Of a stretch of DNA of 64,000 nucleotides, positions 35,859 through 43,992 are shown in pieces. The notes under the pieces are model-generated. The model was not told the DNA's origin. It was given only the letters and a program-made list of their open reading frames with translations, and did no database searches. Source of the stretch: Aquabacterium sp. Its GTDB lineage: Bacteria; Pseudomonadota; Gammaproteobacteria; Burkholderiales; Burkholderiaceae_C. The translations under genes and the position numbers were made by a program. The stretch spans positions 62,001 through 126,000 of the forward strand of contig NZ_JAUSAR010000013.1 in NCBI RefSeq assembly GCF_030652515.1, in the 5' to 3' direction. The stretch's first letter is position 1. The number at the start of each line of letters is the position of its first letter.

Positions 35859-36839
35859 ATGAAAACTTTCCTCGTACTTGTCGGCTTGCCCCTGGGCACA
35901 ATTCTCTACATCGTCCTCAATGTACTCATTGTTCGTTGGCTCATGAGCACTGGGCGAGAAATCGCAAGTGCCACTTTCCATTTTCTAAAGCGCTTCTTCC
36001 GGATTCAGTTTCAGTCGCTGTCGTCTATGCGGATCTGGACAACGGCTACTTTGCAGTTTGCGGCGATAGCGGTTCTCGCTTTGCTTTTGCAGCAGCCTCT
36101 TCAATTGCTTGCGCTTGCTAGCCTTCTGTTGGGCTATGTGTTCTTTGTCTCGGCGCTCTCCCTTTCATTGCTGGCTCAGTTTCCCTACTTCCGGAAGGCG
36201 TCGAACGATGTGATCGTTAAGCTTTGCCTGGTTGCACTGCCAGTCTTCTTTGGGTTCATTGCAAGGGGATATGCGTCTTCGTGGGTCGGAGAGGTCACCG
36301 GCGTAAGTGCCTCCAACGGCGGTAGCGCCGTCTTTGCTGCTACAGCTTTTCTCTTGTGCTTGGTAGCCGCTGCGTTGCTTGCACTCTCGGCCTTGGTATT
36401 TGAGCTTGCCATGTTGGCCTCCTTGGTCGTTAGTGATAAACGAGGTAGTTACAAGGTGGGACTGATGCTCCTGGCTGCCGGTAGCTTTGTCGGAACCTAT
36501 GGCGCCGCATATGCGGCGATACAGCTACCAAGTTCGCGATTGGGGAATCTTTTGCTTGCCGCTGTGGTGTACGAATTCGACGCAGGTCCCGCAATGCATT
36601 GCGATTTAAGCAAGGAAGAGAAGTCAATTGCGACTGGGGACGAGCCTTTCCTGAAAGCGCTGTATCTGTCTACATCACAAGAAAAGGCATTGCTGGTGAA
36701 GCGTGGGCCTGCCCTCTTCAGGCCTGTTGTATTACGCAATTTGAAGGCAAACGACGCAAGCTTGCTGCTTCAGCCGTTGCGTATAGCTGAGTGTTTTAAG
36801 GTGACAGTGACGCCGTCACGGACCTCCAAAGCATCATAA
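35859..36839 (+). CDS. Hypothetical multi-span membrane protein in the defence-like island
   Basis: The 326-residue protein, read from the ATG at 35859 (MKTFLVLVGLPLGTILYIVL), has about six hydrophobic segments within the first 245 residues, then a soluble tail of about 80 residues (EFDAGPAMHCDLSKEEKS ... LLQPLRIAECF). I do not recognise a family. Codon use is less GC-biased than in the T6SS region, suggesting acquisition. It follows the Mrr-like gene by about 110 bases on the same strand. A membrane partner could be the effector of an abortive defence, but nothing in its sequence proves that. Confidence 0.6.
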   Translation: MKTFLVLVGLPLGTILYIVLNVLIVRWLMSTGREIASATFHFLKRFFRIQFQSLSSMRIWTTATLQFAAIAVLALLLQQPLQLLALASLLLGYVFFVSALSLSLLAQFPYFRKASNDVIVKLCLVALPVFFGFIARGYASSWVGEVTGVSASNGGSAVFAATAFLLCLVAAALLALSALVFELAMLASLVVSDKRGSYKVGLMLLAAGSFVGTYGAAYAAIQLPSSRLGNLLLAAVVYEFDAGPAMHCDLSKEEKSIATGDEPFLKALYLSTSQEKALLVKRGPALFRPVVLRNLKANDASLLLQPLRIAECFKVTVTPSRTSKAS

Positions 36840-37277
36840 GCATGTGATGTCCAGCTTCCTTGCGCTGTCCCGATGTTGTCGCGCTTTCCTTGGATGGGAT
36901 GTGTCGGAAATAGGGCCTGTTCTCGGGGAGAAGCCGTCATTTGTCACTCATCGATGACGGACCGCTTGAGGCTGGTTGCTGACGGTCGCGGCCGGATTGG
37001 CTTGCAATGTTCAGGTGCCCACATCGATCATCCGGGACTGCGACTTGGGCGCGACAAAGCAGGCATTTGCTTCGCCTGAAGCCACTTGAGCAGTCCTGTA
37101 ATTTCCTCTGCACCGCACCAATCCGCTCTAGCGGATCAGGGATGGCCCGTCCATCCGCGGCTGATCAAACGGCACGAGCTAGTAGCAGTTGAGCGTCGTC
37201 GCGAGCACCCAGCGAAAAGAGGGCCTCGCGGCTGGCAGACTAGCTAATCCGCAAGTGGGCAGTGAAGGAGGGCCGAG
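36840..37277. other. Non-coding stretch without recognised features
   Basis: No credible gene, tRNA or repeat was seen in these 438 bases. The last 15 bases hold a good ribosome-binding site (GGAGG) for the HEPN/RES gene, so its promoter is presumably here. Composition differs from the neighbouring genes, consistent with a junction inside an accessory island. Confidence 0.4.
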
Positions 37278-38714
37278 ATGGTGAGCAGCGAAGACATTGA
37301 AGAGCTAAAGGCGAAGCGCATCTGCTTTCAGTGCGTCGGTGAGGCGTACCTCTCCGACCAGATGGAACGCGATGGCGCGGTCGCACAGTGCGCGTACTGC
37401 CAGGAGACGGAAAAGACATTCTCTGTCGGCGCCCTGGCTGACCGCATCGAGTCCGCGTTCGAGGATTACTACATCCTGACTCCCGATGAGCCGGACACGT
37501 GGGAGGAAGCACTGATGTCGGATATGGAGTCGGGCTACGAGTGGGAGCGCGGCGGGGAGCCTGTGGTTGATGCGATAGAGAACGCGGCCGGAGTTCCGCA
37601 TCGTGCGGCGGAAGACATCCAGGCGATCCTTGATGACCGGCACAACGATTTCGACTTGGCCTCTGGGTGGGAGGACACCGAGTTTTCTTCGAAGACCTAC
37701 TACGCGAAGAGGGGAACAAGAATGTTCGCCTGGGAGGAGACTTGGTGCGCATTCGAGCACTCGCTCAAGACCGAAGCACGGTTCTTCAGCCGTAATGCGA
37801 CCGTGCATTTGGCGTCCGTGTTCGGTAACATCGACAAATTGAAGACTAGGAAGGGCCGCTCACTCATTGTGCAGGCAGGGCCGAAGCGTGTGCTTAGCCA
37901 TCTGTACCGCGCGCGCGTCTTCCAGTCAAAAGACAAGCTCCAAGAGGCGTTGTGTCGACCGGATCAGCATCTCGGTTCTCCTCCGACGCGGCTAGCCAGC
38001 AGCGGCAGGATGAATGCTCGCGGCATCTCGGTCTTCTACGGCGCGACGGCTTCGCGCGTGGCGATCGCAGAAGTTCGTCCGCCAGTGGGCAGCGCGGTCG
38101 CCGTCGCAAAGTTCGATATCACTCGGCCGCTCCGCCTTCTTGACCTCACCGCTCTGGAGAACACCTGGGACGATGGGAGCATATTCGACCCGACCCTCAA
38201 GGACCGACTCGAGCGCGTGGAGTTCCTCCAGTCGCTTGGGGACCGGATGACGCAGCCAGTTATGCCCGACAACGAGGCCTTCGACTACCTTCCAACGCAG
38301 GCCATCGCCGATTTCCTCGCAACGCAGAACGAACCGCAGCTCGACGGCATCGTCTTTCGCTCCGTGCAGGTCAAAGGCGGGCGTAACGTCGTACTCTTCC
38401 ACAAGGCCGCGCGTGTCGAGGTTATCTGGTTCCCGGAGGGCACCGTGATCGAAGCGGACAGCATCCTCTACCACGTCAACGAATATGCCCCCCCGCCGTC
38501 TAACCGTTCGCCTGCGAACGATCATGACGACTGGCTTGGCGGGCAGCCATTCCTGGGCCCGAGCTACCACTCCCGTGATTACGACTTCCGAGATGTAGCC
38601 CTCCGCGTTGATCCTGCGTCCGTCACGGTAAATGAAGTTGACTGGGGCAGTTACCGCTGCACCGCATACAAGGTCTCGCGGCATCGACATGAGAAGCCCA
38701 AGCCTAAGTTCTGA
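37278..38714 (+). CDS. HEPN/RES N-terminal domain protein with C-terminal RES (NAD-consuming) domain
   Basis: The 478-residue protein has an N-terminal Cys-containing segment (ICFQCVGEAYLSDQM, QCAYCQET) and an acidic helical region to about residue 210 that fits the HEPN/RES N-terminal architecture. A RES domain follows (YRARVFQ, then MNARGISVFYGATASRVAIAEVRP, and the later YLPTQAIADFLAT). RES toxins such as MbcT and ParT degrade or ADP-ribosylate from NAD+. The usual Xre antitoxin is absent; the fused N-terminus may replace it. A GGAGG lies 6 bases before the ATG. The neighbours suggest an anti-phage or stress-toxin role. Confidence 0.8.
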   Translation: MVSSEDIEELKAKRICFQCVGEAYLSDQMERDGAVAQCAYCQETEKTFSVGALADRIESAFEDYYILTPDEPDTWEEALMSDMESGYEWERGGEPVVDAIENAAGVPHRAAEDIQAILDDRHNDFDLASGWEDTEFSSKTYYAKRGTRMFAWEETWCAFEHSLKTEARFFSRNATVHLASVFGNIDKLKTRKGRSLIVQAGPKRVLSHLYRARVFQSKDKLQEALCRPDQHLGSPPTRLASSGRMNARGISVFYGATASRVAIAEVRPPVGSAVAVAKFDITRPLRLLDLTALENTWDDGSIFDPTLKDRLERVEFLQSLGDRMTQPVMPDNEAFDYLPTQAIADFLATQNEPQLDGIVFRSVQVKGGRNVVLFHKAARVEVIWFPEGTVIEADSILYHVNEYAPPPSNRSPANDHDDWLGGQPFLGPSYHSRDYDFRDVALRVDPASVTVNEVDWGSYRCTAYKVSRHRHEKPKPKF

Positions 38715-39012
38715 AGCGAATTCTCGTGTCAGTAGAGACGCACCGGTCCTTCTGAGTCTTTGGTTCGTCCCCATCCCGATGGCTAAGTGGGCCGGGCCAT
38801 AGTGATGTGCGAGCGCTTCATCATGAGCACAAACGAGCGCCAGGCCAGCTGTCGTTGGCGAGCGGCAAGTTGTCCTAGCTCAACCCGCTCGCGGCCGAAG
38901 AACTGAAAGACGCTTCTCGCTGCAGAGAAGGCATTCGACTTCGGGCAGCTGATGACTACTTCAGGCTGAAGGTGGTCGGTTGACCTCGCGCGGCGAACTC
39001 TCTAAGTCGGGT
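38715..39012. other. Intergenic stretch between convergent accessory genes
   Basis: These 298 bases separate the HEPN/RES gene from the convergently read RNA ligase gene. No gene, strong terminator hairpin with T-tract, or repeat could be assigned by eye. Confidence 0.4.
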
Positions 39013-39714
39013 TCATCGTTCAGCTTCGCTTGAGAAATACACCCGATTCCATTCGATTGCGCGTTTGCGCCAATGGGTCTCGATGGCCTGCGTGAAGTCT
39101 GCGCGGACGAGCTTAGCCCTTAAGTCACACCACTGCGCAGATTCCCGGCGAATGACTACGCCTTCTAGGGGCCCCTCACGATATTGGCTGGAGCGTGTGG
39201 CCACCAGTTTTTTCAGTGAGGCGGTGGTGTACCGCCCGAATGCGACCTGCGGCACCGTAGCCAGCCTTGCCGAATGCGCCAGCGCATTGCGGCGTTCGCT
39301 GCTCCAGAAACGACCTGCGAACCGGTCATACACATCAAACAGCAAGAACCAATCAGGCAGTGCAGCGTAGTCCAGTGTATGACGCGCAGCACACCACTCG
39401 CCAAACACAATGATGTTGGGCGTCAGAACGCAGCGCAGCGCTTCGCCATGCTGGGCCAGCCATGCGGGGAGCTTGGCGAACTGCCCAGCGTGGGGCTCGG
39501 CCAGATACTGGCCCCGGTTTTGGGCGCGCAGGCTCCCATCCGGCGCCAGAGAAAGACCCAGATTTGCGCCATCCAGCTTTTCTTCCACCACTACATTGCT
39601 TTCCAGCAAAGCTTGCACGTCGGTAGGCGAAAGCACTTTGTCATCGCGCGGCGTGTCATGACCTAGCCAGGCCAAATGGGGAGTGTGGGGAAATCGAAAG
39701 AAGTCTCTATCCAT
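39013..39714 (-). CDS. Rnl2-type RNA ligase family protein, third gene of an ATPase-PIN-ligase operon
   Basis: The 233-residue protein has the nucleotidyltransferase motifs of RNA ligases: motif I KLDGAN with the AMP-accepting K46, then R67 in AQNRG, E106 in FGEW, FDVYD (126-130), motif IV EGVVIR (184-189) and motif V KLVR (201-204). It can therefore be expected to seal RNA ends after self-adenylylation. Its ATG is 5 bases after the stop of the PIN-domain gene, so it is made from the same transcript as a probable RNase and an ATPase. That suggests it repairs or modifies RNA cut by the PIN protein, possibly as a safety or reset step. It is shorter than T4 Rnl2, and no C-terminal specificity domain is evident. 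Confidence 0.85.
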   Translation of the reverse strand: MDRDFFRFPHTPHLAWLGHDTPRDDKVLSPTDVQALLESNVVVEEKLDGANLGLSLAPDGSLRAQNRGQYLAEPHAGQFAKLPAWLAQHGEALRCVLTPNIIVFGEWCAARHTLDYAALPDWFLLFDVYDRFAGRFWSSERRNALAHSARLATVPQVAFGRYTTASLKKLVATRSSQYREGPLEGVVIRRESAQWCDLRAKLVRADFTQAIETHWRKRAIEWNRVYFSSEAER

Positions 39715-39719
39715 TGCAT

Positions 39720-40247
39720 TCAGCCCGGCAGCTGGGGGATAGGTTTCTCCGGGAACTTATTGCAATAGAACTTGCAGACGTCATCCGCACACAAGAAGTC
39801 GACCTCAACGCCTTTGGCCCGAAGAGCAGGCCACCAATCCAGCCATTTGCAGTCTGCCGCCTGCCAGATCGAGGGCTTGTGTTGATGCGCATGGGCTACG
39901 GCCGCGAACTTTCGATCAGGAGCGTCGAACAATGGCTCCAAAGCTGGATCCGGGAATTCGGCAAAGCAGTTCTTAGTGTTTTCGTTCAGGGTGACCTGCT
40001 CGACCTTTTTCGAGCCTGATTCCCGCAGCAACCACTTTAAGAAAAGATCCCCAGGCCCCCTGGCCGGTTTGAGGCTGGTCTTGTTCTGATACTCACCTAA
40101 GATGCGGAAACCATCGTCGATAACGGTAATCCCCCGCTGTTGCATGTCCTGCAGTCGTTTCACGCATTCAATCACGCAGTCAGGTGAAATATCCTCATGC
40201 AACCCGTTGGCAACCAAGAGCACGTTGGTATCAATCACCGCTTTCAC
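39720..40247 (-). CDS. PIN-like nuclease, second gene of an ATPase-PIN-ligase operon
   Basis: The 175-residue protein starts with GTG in a GTGA overlap with the ATPase stop, implying translational coupling. It has a PIN-domain acidic set: D6 in MKAVIDTNVLL, E52 in RILGEYQN, D111 in DAPDRKFAAVA and D132 in QAADCKWLDW. PIN proteins are Mg-dependent ribonucleases, often toxins. No antitoxin gene is present; the ATPase may restrain or trigger it. The target could be tRNA or mRNA, given the adjacent RNA ligase. The last 25 residues hold C154 and C161 and a KFPEKPIPQLPG tail. Confidence 0.8.
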   Translation of the reverse strand: MKAVIDTNVLLVANGLHEDISPDCVIECVKRLQDMQQRGITVIDDGFRILGEYQNKTSLKPARGPGDLFLKWLLRESGSKKVEQVTLNENTKNCFAEFPDPALEPLFDAPDRKFAAVAHAHQHKPSIWQAADCKWLDWWPALRAKGVEVDFLCADDVCKFYCNKFPEKPIPQLPG

Positions 40248-41641
40248 AGGGCACCGCCTTGCTGGCTGCTTTGTTTCTTGCGCTTCATTGCGGCAATGGT
40301 GCGCCCAGCGATATCTGCCATCTCATCGCCGAAGAAATGTTCGGGCCAATTCTCGATCTCGCCAAACATGTTTAGCCTTAGTGGTTCCAGTTCTGTAGTT
40401 GCCCCGACGCGACGGCAGAAGTACACCGCCACGTCCTCTGGCTTAACCATTTCTTCGGCCATTCGGCGCTGCAAGCGGTTTAAGAAGTGCTCTGAGTGAC
40501 TCTCTACAATCAACTGCACGTCACGCGGCTTACCATCCTCACAGGCCTGGGTTGCTGAAATGAAAACGTCAGCCAACTCAGCCTGAACTTGCGGATGCAG
40601 GTGGATCTCAGGTTGTTCCATCCACACGGTGGAATGAGGCGGACAGTAGAAGGCCTGCACCAGCGCCGGTAGCACCTGAGAAATGCCAAAACCCACATCG
40701 GTGATCTTTACCTCCGGGGCTTTGGCATGGGACTTCACCAGTACCTCGTACTCTTTGCGCCCCACCGCCACGGGCCGCACAGCGAAGTCGTCAATTACCC
40801 CTAGGTCCTTAAGCCATGCCGCTATGAATTCGGCAAAGCCTTTGGTGTGATGTCCAGCCTTACGATTGAGGCGGCGGCCTTCCCCCTGTGCCGCCAAAAT
40901 AGCCGCCACGGCATACTCACCCATTTGCCCAACGCTGGCTGGCATGTCACCTGACCATTGGTAAATGCGCTGGGGATGGCTGCGTAGCGGTCCCAGGTAG
41001 GATATTCGTTCCAGCATGCTCTCAGCGGCCAATGCGAAGTCCACCAGAAAACCGCCGTTCTTGTACCGGGCCATGCTGGTGTCGGAAAATCGATAGAATT
41101 TTTCGGGCTCCTCAAGTGGCCATTTTCGTCCGTCGGCCATCTTGAAGCCGTAATGCGTAGATGACAGGTTGAGCTTTCGTTTCTCGTCGCGCTCAAGCGC
41201 AACGTCAATCACCTCCTTGGTCCCCGACGATAGCGAGTAGCGCAGCGCCTGAACTTCCGGTTGCTCCGCCTTGTTGGCCATCATGGTCACATCCAACCGC
41301 ATGCGGTCCCCTTGGTAGCGGGAACCGGCTTGCAATGGGTCGCGCACATCCAGAGCTTTGGGCAAGGTCCAACCTAACTCAAAGGAAAGGGCTTGTTTCA
41401 GATCGTGGCCATGTAGACAATCTGTGAAGGTGCCCAAATCGATCAGAGATGAGGCATCGCCCAGATGCAGCGCGCGCTTTCGGTCTGTCGAGCGCGCTGT
41501 TTGCTGCAAGGCCAGCAAGAGGTGGCCAAGACTACTTTTGCCGGCACTGTTAGCTCCGAAGAGCACGGTGAGAGGCGCCAATCGAATCGGTCCTGTGTCT
41601 TTCCAGGCCTTAAAGTTCTTAATGCGTAGGTGAGTGAGCAT
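40244..41641 (-). CDS. AAA-family (DUF3696/OLD-like) ATPase, first gene of an ATPase-PIN-ligase operon
   Basis: The 465-residue ABC/SMC-type ATPase has Walker A GANSAGKSSL (29-38) and a signature-like DVGFGISQVLPAL. Walker B is STVWMEQPEIHLHPQ, followed by an H-loop region LIVESHSEHFLNRL. The C-terminus NMFGEIENWPEHFFGDEMADI is typical of DUF3696-type AAA ATPases. Such ATPases act as sensors or regulators in anti-phage systems (compare AriA of PARIS and PtuA of Septu). No TOPRIM nuclease is fused. A GGAG lies about 10 bases before the ATG. It is followed, with overlap, by a PIN nuclease and then an RNA ligase. Confidence 0.88.
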   Translation of the reverse strand: MLTHLRIKNFKAWKDTGPIRLAPLTVLFGANSAGKSSLGHLLLALQQTARSTDRKRALHLGDASSLIDLGTFTDCLHGHDLKQALSFELGWTLPKALDVRDPLQAGSRYQGDRMRLDVTMMANKAEQPEVQALRYSLSSGTKEVIDVALERDEKRKLNLSSTHYGFKMADGRKWPLEEPEKFYRFSDTSMARYKNGGFLVDFALAAESMLERISYLGPLRSHPQRIYQWSGDMPASVGQMGEYAVAAILAAQGEGRRLNRKAGHHTKGFAEFIAAWLKDLGVIDDFAVRPVAVGRKEYEVLVKSHAKAPEVKITDVGFGISQVLPALVQAFYCPPHSTVWMEQPEIHLHPQVQAELADVFISATQACEDGKPRDVQLIVESHSEHFLNRLQRRMAEEMVKPEDVAVYFCRRVGATTELEPLRLNMFGEIENWPEHFFGDEMADIAGRTIAAMKRKKQSSQQGGAL

Positions 41642-42032
41642 CGGTACTGATCTCCGTCATTCGTTTGCATCCCTGCGCACGACCGTGGTGCTGAGTGGGA
41701 TAGTTCTTGAAAACATCTGACGCATCTTCCCAGCGCTGGCCTAGGAGATAATCAGCACTCGCTTTAAGGCGAGAAACTCATGTCCTCCGCTTCCCAGTCG
41801 GCGGGAAATTTGGCTTCTCGTTGGCGGCAGTAATGGCCTAAAGCGTGCGGTTCATCTCGCCAGTTTATAGGGCGGGACCCCAAGATGCATTCCTCGCTGG
41901 GTCGCGGCGCCACCATTTATATCTGTTGAAGGCCCAAAGACCGCTGTCGCTGCAGAACAGTCTTTGCCATCAAGTTATCGAACTTTTGCTTTGGGTCGAC
42001 ATGAGCCAATGGTGATCAGCCCAGCCTGCGCA
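41642..42032. other. Upstream region of the ATPase-PIN-ligase operon
   Basis: These 391 bases hold no credible gene or tRNA. They lie 5' of the minus-strand ATPase gene and 3' of the minus-strand TetR gene, so they should contain the operon promoter. I could not define promoter boxes. This is also the right boundary of the accessory island; no direct-repeat attachment site was seen. Confidence 0.4.
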
Positions 42033-42653
42033 TCACCCCATCTCGCCCCCGCGCGCCATGCGCCGCACCGCCTCAATGATCGCCGTGTCCATGCCTGGCG
42101 ATGCCGCCCCACCGGGGTGGCGGAACAGCGACACCCCTTCCAGCAAAGCCATGATCAAAGCCGCGCGGCGTGCCCGTTCCGCACCGCCAATGCCCGGCGC
42201 CACCTTGGCCACCGCCTGCTCGATCTCTTTACGATAAGCCAGGTAGAAGCCGTCCATGGCGCTGCGTGCACCCGCATCCCGCGCGGCCAGCGCCCACAGT
42301 TCCAGGAAAAGGCGGCAAGCTTGGGGCGTTTGGCCGGCCAGCACGAAGCGCACCAGGCTGGCCAGGTCATGCTCGGCGGGATGCCGCCCGAACTCGGCCA
42401 GTGCATCGGCCAGCACGCCCGCCAGCAGGGCCTCCAGCAAGGCCTCACGGGTGGGAAAGTAGTACTGCACGTTGGACAGGCGCAGCCCCAGCCGTTCGGC
42501 CACCTGCCGTGTCGAGAAGCCCGCGTAGCCCGCCTCGATCAACTGCTGCGTGGCCGCATGCAGGATCTGAAGCCGCCGCTCGTGTCCCTTGCCGGTCAAG
42601 CCCCGCTGGCCGGTCTGCTCGCCCACTTCGGCTGGATGCGGTTGTCGCCCCAT
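42033..42653 (-). CDS. TetR-family transcriptional regulator
   Basis: The 206-residue protein has an N-terminal TetR helix-turn-helix (RLQILHAATQQLIEAGYAGFSTRQVAERLGLRLSNVQYYFPTREALLEAL, about residues 25-75) and a helical ligand-binding C-terminus. The start at 42653 is chosen, because upstream starts would place the first palindromic operator on or inside the coding sequence. It is divergent from a saccharopine-dehydrogenase-like gene, and two matching palindromes in the gap suggest it represses both itself and that gene. The inducer is unknown. Confidence 0.9.
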   Translation of the reverse strand: MGRQPHPAEVGEQTGQRGLTGKGHERRLQILHAATQQLIEAGYAGFSTRQVAERLGLRLSNVQYYFPTREALLEALLAGVLADALAEFGRHPAEHDLASLVRFVLAGQTPQACRLFLELWALAARDAGARSAMDGFYLAYRKEIEQAVAKVAPGIGGAERARRAALIMALLEGVSLFRHPGGAASPGMDTAIIEAVRRMARGGEMG

Positions 42654-42682
42654 GCACACCCCAATCGTTGATTGCCAAGATT

Positions 42683-42696
42683 TGGTCATTTGACCA
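42683..42696. promoter_or_regulatory. Palindromic operator 1 (TGGTCA-TT-TGACCA), probable TetR site
   Basis: This is a perfect inverted repeat TGGTCA/TGACCA with a 2-base spacer, located 30 bases upstream of the tetR start. The same half-sites recur at 42722-42735 in the same intergenic region, so a shared dimeric regulator, most simply the adjacent TetR protein, is implied. Confidence 0.75.
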
Positions 42697-42720
42697 TGTT
42701 TGATCCGTGCGCTACATTTA

Positions 42721-42736
42721 TTGGTCACATGACCAA
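42721..42736. promoter_or_regulatory. Palindromic operator 2 (TTGGTCA-CA-TGACCAA), probable TetR site
   Basis: This perfect 7-bp inverted repeat with a 2-base spacer ends 11 bases before the ATG at 42748. Its centre is 39 bases from that of operator 1, close to four helical turns, so the two dimers would bind the same DNA face. Its position suits direct occlusion of the rightward promoter or ribosome-binding region. Confidence 0.75.
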
Positions 42737-42747
42737 TAAATAAACCC

Positions 42748-43992
42748 ATGAACGTTCTGATCATTGGCGGCTATGGCGTGGTGGGGCGGCAGATCGCCGC
42801 ACTGCTGGCCCATCGGCATCCCCAACTCACGCTGACCTTGGCCGGCCGCTCGCTGCCCGCTGCGCAAGCCGCCGCCCAAGAGCTGCCCGGGGCCCAAGGT
42901 GCCTGCATCGACATCGCATCGGCCAACCCGCTGCACGGCCTGACTGCGCCCATCGATGTCATCGTCGCGGCCGTCAATGACGATGATGACCACCTGCTGC
43001 TGGCCGCGGCAGCGCGTGGCCTGCCCTTGATCGACATCACCCGCTGGACCGAGCGCGTGCAAACGGGCGCCGCGCGCTTGCTCGCGTTGCCGCAGCCGTC
43101 GGCCTTGTCGGCCCCGATCGTGTTCGCGTCGTCGTGGATGGCCGGTTTGGCCGCCACCCTGGCGCGTGAGGCGGCTTTGATGTTGGCCACGGTCGAGCGC
43201 ATCGACATCGACATCCTGTACGCCCTGAAAGACCGGTCGGGGCCCAATTCGGTGGCCTACATGGACCGCCTGGCCACGCCGTTCCGGGTCATGGAAGAGG
43301 GGCGGCAGGTCTGGGCCAGCCCCTTGTCCGATCTAAGGGACGTGGCTTTTGCCGATGGCCCCACTGCCCGCACCGCGCGCTTCGACGCCCCCGACCAGTT
43401 CACGCTGCCGACGCTGACGGGCGCGCGCACCGTGGCCACCCGGATCGCCTTTGACGACCCTTTGTCATCCTGGGCGCTCAGGGCGGCCGTTCGCAGTGGG
43501 CTGTGGCGCCTGCTCTCGCGCCCCAGCCTGGCGGGTTTGCGCCATGCGCTGCTTCACAACCCGGGGCCGGGCGGGCCTCACCGCATCGAGGTGTCGGTGA
43601 GCGGCCAAGACGCCGCTGGCGGGCGGGTGCATTCGGTGCTTTCTCTGGCCGACCCGCAGGGGCAAACCCACTTGACGGCGGTGGGGGCGATGATCCAGGT
43701 GGAGCGCGTGCTGGGTTTGAACGGCCACGTGCGGGCACCGGCCGGGCTGCAAGTGGCCGAAGCCTTGACGGATGGCGCCCTGGTGCGGCAGACCTTGCAA
43801 GAGGAGGGCATCCAGCTCACCACCACGGGGCGGTGCGCATGGGCTACCATGGCCTTCCCGCTGACTTCCGAGTTGCGCGCCCCTCATGCCTCACCCCGTC
43901 AGCAAGACGCGACCACCCGAAGCACCCTGCTTGCCACAGGAGGCGCGCCGCCATTTTGTGACGACGATGTTGGGCTTGCTGGCCCTGCCTGA
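42748..43992 (+). CDS. Saccharopine dehydrogenase-like NAD(P)-binding protein
   Basis: The 414-residue protein begins with a Rossmann fingerprint (MNVLIIGGYGVVGRQIAALLA) and has LTLAGRS and an APIDVIVAAVNDDDDHLLLAA segment, as in saccharopine dehydrogenase-like reductases. The substrate is unknown. The last 35-40 residues (after about 375) look like shadow sequence and overlap the next gene by 107 bases. Either the overlap is real or the original C-terminus was altered by a frameshift near 43870. Palindromic operators precede the ATG, so it is probably induced through the divergent TetR regulator. Confidence 0.82.
   Translation: MNVLIIGGYGVVGRQIAALLAHRHPQLTLTLAGRSLPAAQAAAQELPGAQGACIDIASANPLHGLTAPIDVIVAAVNDDDDHLLLAAAARGLPLIDITRWTERVQTGAARLLALPQPSALSAPIVFASSWMAGLAATLAREAALMLATVERIDIDILYALKDRSGPNSVAYMDRLATPFRVMEEGRQVWASPLSDLRDVAFADGPTARTARFDAPDQFTLPTLTGARTVATRIAFDDPLSSWALRAAVRSGLWRLLSRPSLAGLRHALLHNPGPGGPHRIEVSVSGQDAAGGRVHSVLSLADPQGQTHLTAVGAMIQVERVLGLNGHVRAPAGLQVAEALTDGALVRQTLQEEGIQLTTTGRCAWATMAFPLTSELRAPHASPRQQDATTRSTLLATGGAPPFCDDDVGLAGPA

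Noticed and set aside
39013-41641. Assignment of the ATPase operon to PARIS or Septu
   Set aside because: The second gene has a PIN-type acidic set rather than a TOPRIM or HNH motif, and the third is an RNA ligase, which neither system contains.
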